Assembly: GCF_003075075.1 (NCBI RefSeq)
Contig: NZ_QCYM01000014.1
Coordinates: 62,001 to 126,000 of the forward strand
Direction of reading: 5' to 3'
Source of the DNA: Labrenzia sp. 011
GTDB taxonomy: Bacteria; Pseudomonadota; Alphaproteobacteria; Rhizobiales; Stappiaceae
DNA: 64,000 bases
The position numbers and the translations under genes are program-made. Shown piece after piece: positions 61,707 to 64,000 of the stretch (positions within the stretch are counted from its first letter, which is position 1; each line of letters begins with the position of its first letter). The notes under the pieces were generated by a model that made no database searches, was not told the origin of the DNA, and saw only the letters and a program-made list of their open reading frames with translations.

Positions 61707-63308
61707 TCAGACAGTGTGTTCCGGGTCTTCGTTCATGATCTGCAGGAACTGGCGGGTGCGGGGATTGGAAGGTTCGCTGAGCATCCTTTCCGCCGGGCCC
61801 TGTTCGACAACGGCACCGTCCGCGAGGAAGATTGCCCGGTCGGCAACGTCCTTTGCGAAGCTGATCTGGTGTGTTGAAATCAGCATGGTGAGCCCGTCCT
61901 CGACGGCCAGCCGCCGGATGACCTCCAGCACCTCGTTGACGAGTTCCGGGTCGAGAGCCGACGTCGGTTCGTCCAGCAGAAGCACCGCTGGATTGGGTGC
62001 CAGTGCCCGGGCGATCGCGACCCGCTGCTGCTGTCCGCCGGACATGTGGCGCGGCAGGGCATCCGCCCTGTGGGTCAGGCCCACCCGCTCCAGAAGTTCG
62101 TCGGCCTGGCGGTCGGCCTCCCTGGGCGATAGTTTCTGAACCCAGCGCAAGGGACCGGCGATGTTCTCGCGGGCACTCAGGTGGCCGAAGAGATTGAAGT
62201 TCTGGAACACCATGCCGACACCGACTGCAGCGCGCGCGTTCGCGATGGATGCCGGCGAGAGCTTCAGGCCGTTTTCATCGACACCAAGCTGGCGCCCGAG
62301 CACGCGGATCGTACCGCTGTCCCAGGATTCCAGACGGTTGATACAGCGCAGCAGCGTGCTCTTGCCCGACCCGCTCGGACCAAGAAGAGCGACCACTTCG
62401 CCGAGGCGGACCGTCAGGTCGAGACCGTCGAGCACCTTGCGTCCGTCGTAGCTCTTGGTGAGGTTCTCGATCTCCACGGCAGGACGGCTGGTCGCGATGG
62501 CCTCTGCACGCTTCTGCCGGTCGAGGGGAGCGATTGCCTTGCGCGAGGCGGGCGGCAGCGGTGTCGCCGTCTCGTCCGTCTCCTCGTCCGTATCCGCTTC
62601 GACCGGAAGAGGCGCACGGTACCAGGGAAGGAGCCGGGCGAAACGTGCCTTGGGATCCGGATGATCCAGGTCGAGCATGATCTCGACGACGATCTGGACG
62701 ACGGCAATGCTGCCCGCCAGAACCAGATACATCAGCCCGGAGGCAAAGAAGATGGAGAAGAAGTCGAAAGTCGCCGAGGCAAGCTGCGTGCTGCGCAGGG
62801 TCAACTCCTGCACGGAGACGACCGAGGCAAGCGAGGAATTCTTCAGTGCGCTGACCGCTTCGTTGCCGAGCGCGGGCACCATCGTACGGAAGGCCTGCGG
62901 GACCACGATGCGGATCATGGTCACGAACGGCGTCATGCCGAGCGCCTGACCGGCGCTGACCTGCCCCCGGTCGACGGCGATGATGTTCGCGCGGATGATC
63001 TCGGCAATGAACGGCGCCTCGTTGAGGGCCAGCGCAAGGCTCGCGGCCTCCAGTGCCGTCAGCTTGATGCCGATCATCGGCAGCGCGTTGTAGCAGAAGA
63101 TCATCTGCAGGATCAGCGGCGTCCCGCGGAAGATCACCGCATAGACGCGAGCGAAAACGGAAAGCGCCCTGAACCGGCTCAACTGCATCGCGGCCAGGGC
63201 AATCCCCAGGACGCCGCCGCCGATCAGGCCGAAAAAGGTGATAAGGACCGTATAGATGATCCCGGTCACCAGATAGGGCTGGGTGAGATAGTGAATGAAG
63301 AGATCCAT
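61707..63308 (-). CDS. Amino-acid-type ABC transporter, fused permease and ATPase
   Basis: 533 residues joining two subunits normally separate. Residues ~1-225: HisM/GlnP-type permease with the EAA loop SAGQALGMTPFVTMIRIVVP. A ~50-residue linker rich in Asp, Glu and Arg follows. From about 275: GlnQ-type ATPase with Walker A GPSGSGKSTLLRCINRLE, Q-loop VFQNFNLFGHLS, signature MSGGQQQRVAIARAL, Walker B LLLDEPTSALDPE and His in STHQ. Part of an operon with a binding protein and amide hydrolases. Confidence 0.93.
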   Translation of the reverse strand: MDLFIHYLTQPYLVTGIIYTVLITFFGLIGGGVLGIALAAMQLSRFRALSVFARVYAVIFRGTPLILQMIFCYNALPMIGIKLTALEAASLALALNEAPFIAEIIRANIIAVDRGQVSAGQALGMTPFVTMIRIVVPQAFRTMVPALGNEAVSALKNSSLASVVSVQELTLRSTQLASATFDFFSIFFASGLMYLVLAGSIAVVQIVVEIMLDLDHPDPKARFARLLPWYRAPLPVEADTDEETDETATPLPPASRKAIAPLDRQKRAEAIATSRPAVEIENLTKSYDGRKVLDGLDLTVRLGEVVALLGPSGSGKSTLLRCINRLESWDSGTIRVLGRQLGVDENGLKLSPASIANARAAVGVGMVFQNFNLFGHLSARENIAGPLRWVQKLSPREADRQADELLERVGLTHRADALPRHMSGGQQQRVAIARALAPNPAVLLLDEPTSALDPELVNEVLEVIRRLAVEDGLTMLISTHQISFAKDVADRAIFLADGAVVEQGPAERMLSEPSNPRTRQFLQIMNEDPEHTV

Positions 63309-63388
63309 GAAAGCCTGCGCTTATTTCCGGAAAGTCTGAGCGATCCGGAAAGGCTGCTTCCGGACCGCTCGTCTCGCGAACCTGACGA

Positions 63389-64000
63389 TTATTCGGCAAG
63401 AACCAGTTTCGGCGTTTCCAGCTGGTCTTCCGGCAAGTTCCACTTCTTCATCATTTCGACCTGAAGACCGGATTTCTGGATTTCGGTGAGAGCTGCCATG
63501 ATGGCGTCGCGGAACTCCACATTGTCACGCGGAACCGCGATGCCGACCGAGTATGGCAGGGTGACCGCAGTCGCCTTTTCAAGCTTGTCCGGATAGGCCT
63601 TCACGGCGCCGTCGACGGTGTTGACGTCGTTGACATATGTGTCGGCCCGGCCGGACAGGATTGCCTGGATACAGTTGGCATTGTTTTCGTACAGCTGGAT
63701 TTCCGGTGCCGGCTTGCCGAGTTTCTCGCATTCGGCGGCCAGCGCCTCAATGAGCGGCACTTCAACGTAGCCGGTGTTTTCAGCAGCGATCGCGCCGCAC
63801 ATGGAGGTGTTGATGCCGTCGATACCCTTCGGATTGCCCTTGGCAACCAGAACGCCGTCGAACACCTTCAGGTAAGTGATGAAGTCGGCAGCCTTCGCCC
63901 GGTCGACCGTGGCGTAGATATCGGAGATGACGATATCGGCCTGACCGGCCTGCAGCGTGGTGAGCAGGGCCGCGAAGGTGACTGCTTTGTAGGTCAGGTC
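63389..64000 (-). CDS. ABC transporter substrate-binding protein (SBP_bac_3), partial
   Basis: The C-terminal 204 codons of a periplasmic amino-acid-type binding protein; the N-terminus lies outside the window. Readable parts: AALLTTLQAGQADIVISDIY at the visible edge, SMCGAIAAENTGYVEVPLIE-like central part (INTSMCGAIAAENTGYVEVP), the C-terminal PYSVGIAVPRDNVEFRDAIM and the end KKWNLPEDQLETPKLVLAE. It precedes the permease-ATPase fusion, so it delivers the ligand of the amide locus. Confidence 0.9.
   Translation of the reverse strand, partial: DLTYKAVTFAALLTTLQAGQADIVISDIYATVDRAKAADFITYLKVFDGVLVAKGNPKGIDGINTSMCGAIAAENTGYVEVPLIEALAAECEKLGKPAPEIQLYENNANCIQAILSGRADTYVNDVNTVDGAVKAYPDKLEKATAVTLPYSVGIAVPRDNVEFRDAIMAALTEIQKSGLQVEMMKKWNLPEDQLETPKLVLAE

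Noticed and set aside
1..64000. CRISPR array, rRNA or tRNA genes.
   Set aside because: No spaced direct repeats and no recognisable tRNA or rRNA sequence seen by eye; this is not an exhaustive search.

Overview
The window comes from a GC-rich alphaproteobacterium, most likely Hyphomicrobiales (Rhizobiales) and plausibly the Stappiaceae (Roseibium/Labrenzia/Stappia-like). This rests on recalled family and synteny knowledge: a feuNPQ-like signalling locus, a small lipoprotein gene, the cytochrome c maturation operon ccmIEFH (cycHJKL), degP and a second two-component pair in one direction, DUF2336 proteins, a mannosylfructose-phosphate-synthase-like glycosyltransferase, and DUF1194 and DUF2293 genes. 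No rRNA, tRNA or CRISPR array was recognised. Both window edges cut genes: a histidine kinase at the left and an amino-acid-type solute-binding protein at the right.

Left block (1-17.2 kb, mostly minus strand): histidine kinase and response regulator downstream of degP; a glutathione S-transferase-like gene; a tandem pair of DUF2336 paralogues on the plus strand; an alpha/beta-hydrolase-OsmC fusion; ccmI-ccmE-ccmF-ccmH; a large uncharacterised helical protein; a small lipoprotein; and feuN-feuP-feuQ. This is envelope stress, redox and cytochrome c housekeeping.

Accessory block (17.4-23.2 kb): lower coding density, unrelated neighbours and broken genes. It holds a small C-terminally anchored membrane protein, an uncharacterised protein with a G-S-L-I-W-D motif, a divergent 913-residue Rad50/SMC-like ATPase with a central CxxC, a degenerate HNH endonuclease remnant, an orphan ParD-type antitoxin, an AlaE-type exporter and a dispersed inverted repeat. 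It looks like a small genomic island, and the ATPase plus its divergent neighbour are the best candidate for an undescribed (possibly defence) system.

Middle block (23.2-44.6 kb): a three-gene cassette (GH32-like hydrolase, HAD sugar-phosphatase, GT4 synthase) that could make and break down a mannosylfructose/sucrose-like solute; a VOC-WYL regulator operon with a near-perfect operator palindrome; YdcH, YjbQ, a membrane-anchored glutamate-synthase-like flavoprotein, an XRE regulator, an MsbA-like ABC exporter with a SufR-like regulator, a GGDEF-EAL protein, MOSC, FUSC, EttA and a 2-hydroxyacid dehydrogenase.

Right block (44.6-64 kb): a divergent class A beta-lactamase/ampR pair; a divergent mnmD / FAD oxidoreductase pair that splits the functions fused in E. 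coli MnmC; a YbaK-type deacylase; a Fic protein; a nucleotide-sugar epimerase; cysQ-cysD-cysNC for sulfate activation; a PilZ protein; an IS5-family transposase remnant; and an amide-utilisation locus. The last comprises a solute-binding protein, a permease-ATPase fusion, an acetamidase/formamidase, and a second acetamidase/formamidase fused to a complete AraC-type regulator. That regulator-enzyme fusion is the most unusual single gene architecture in the window.
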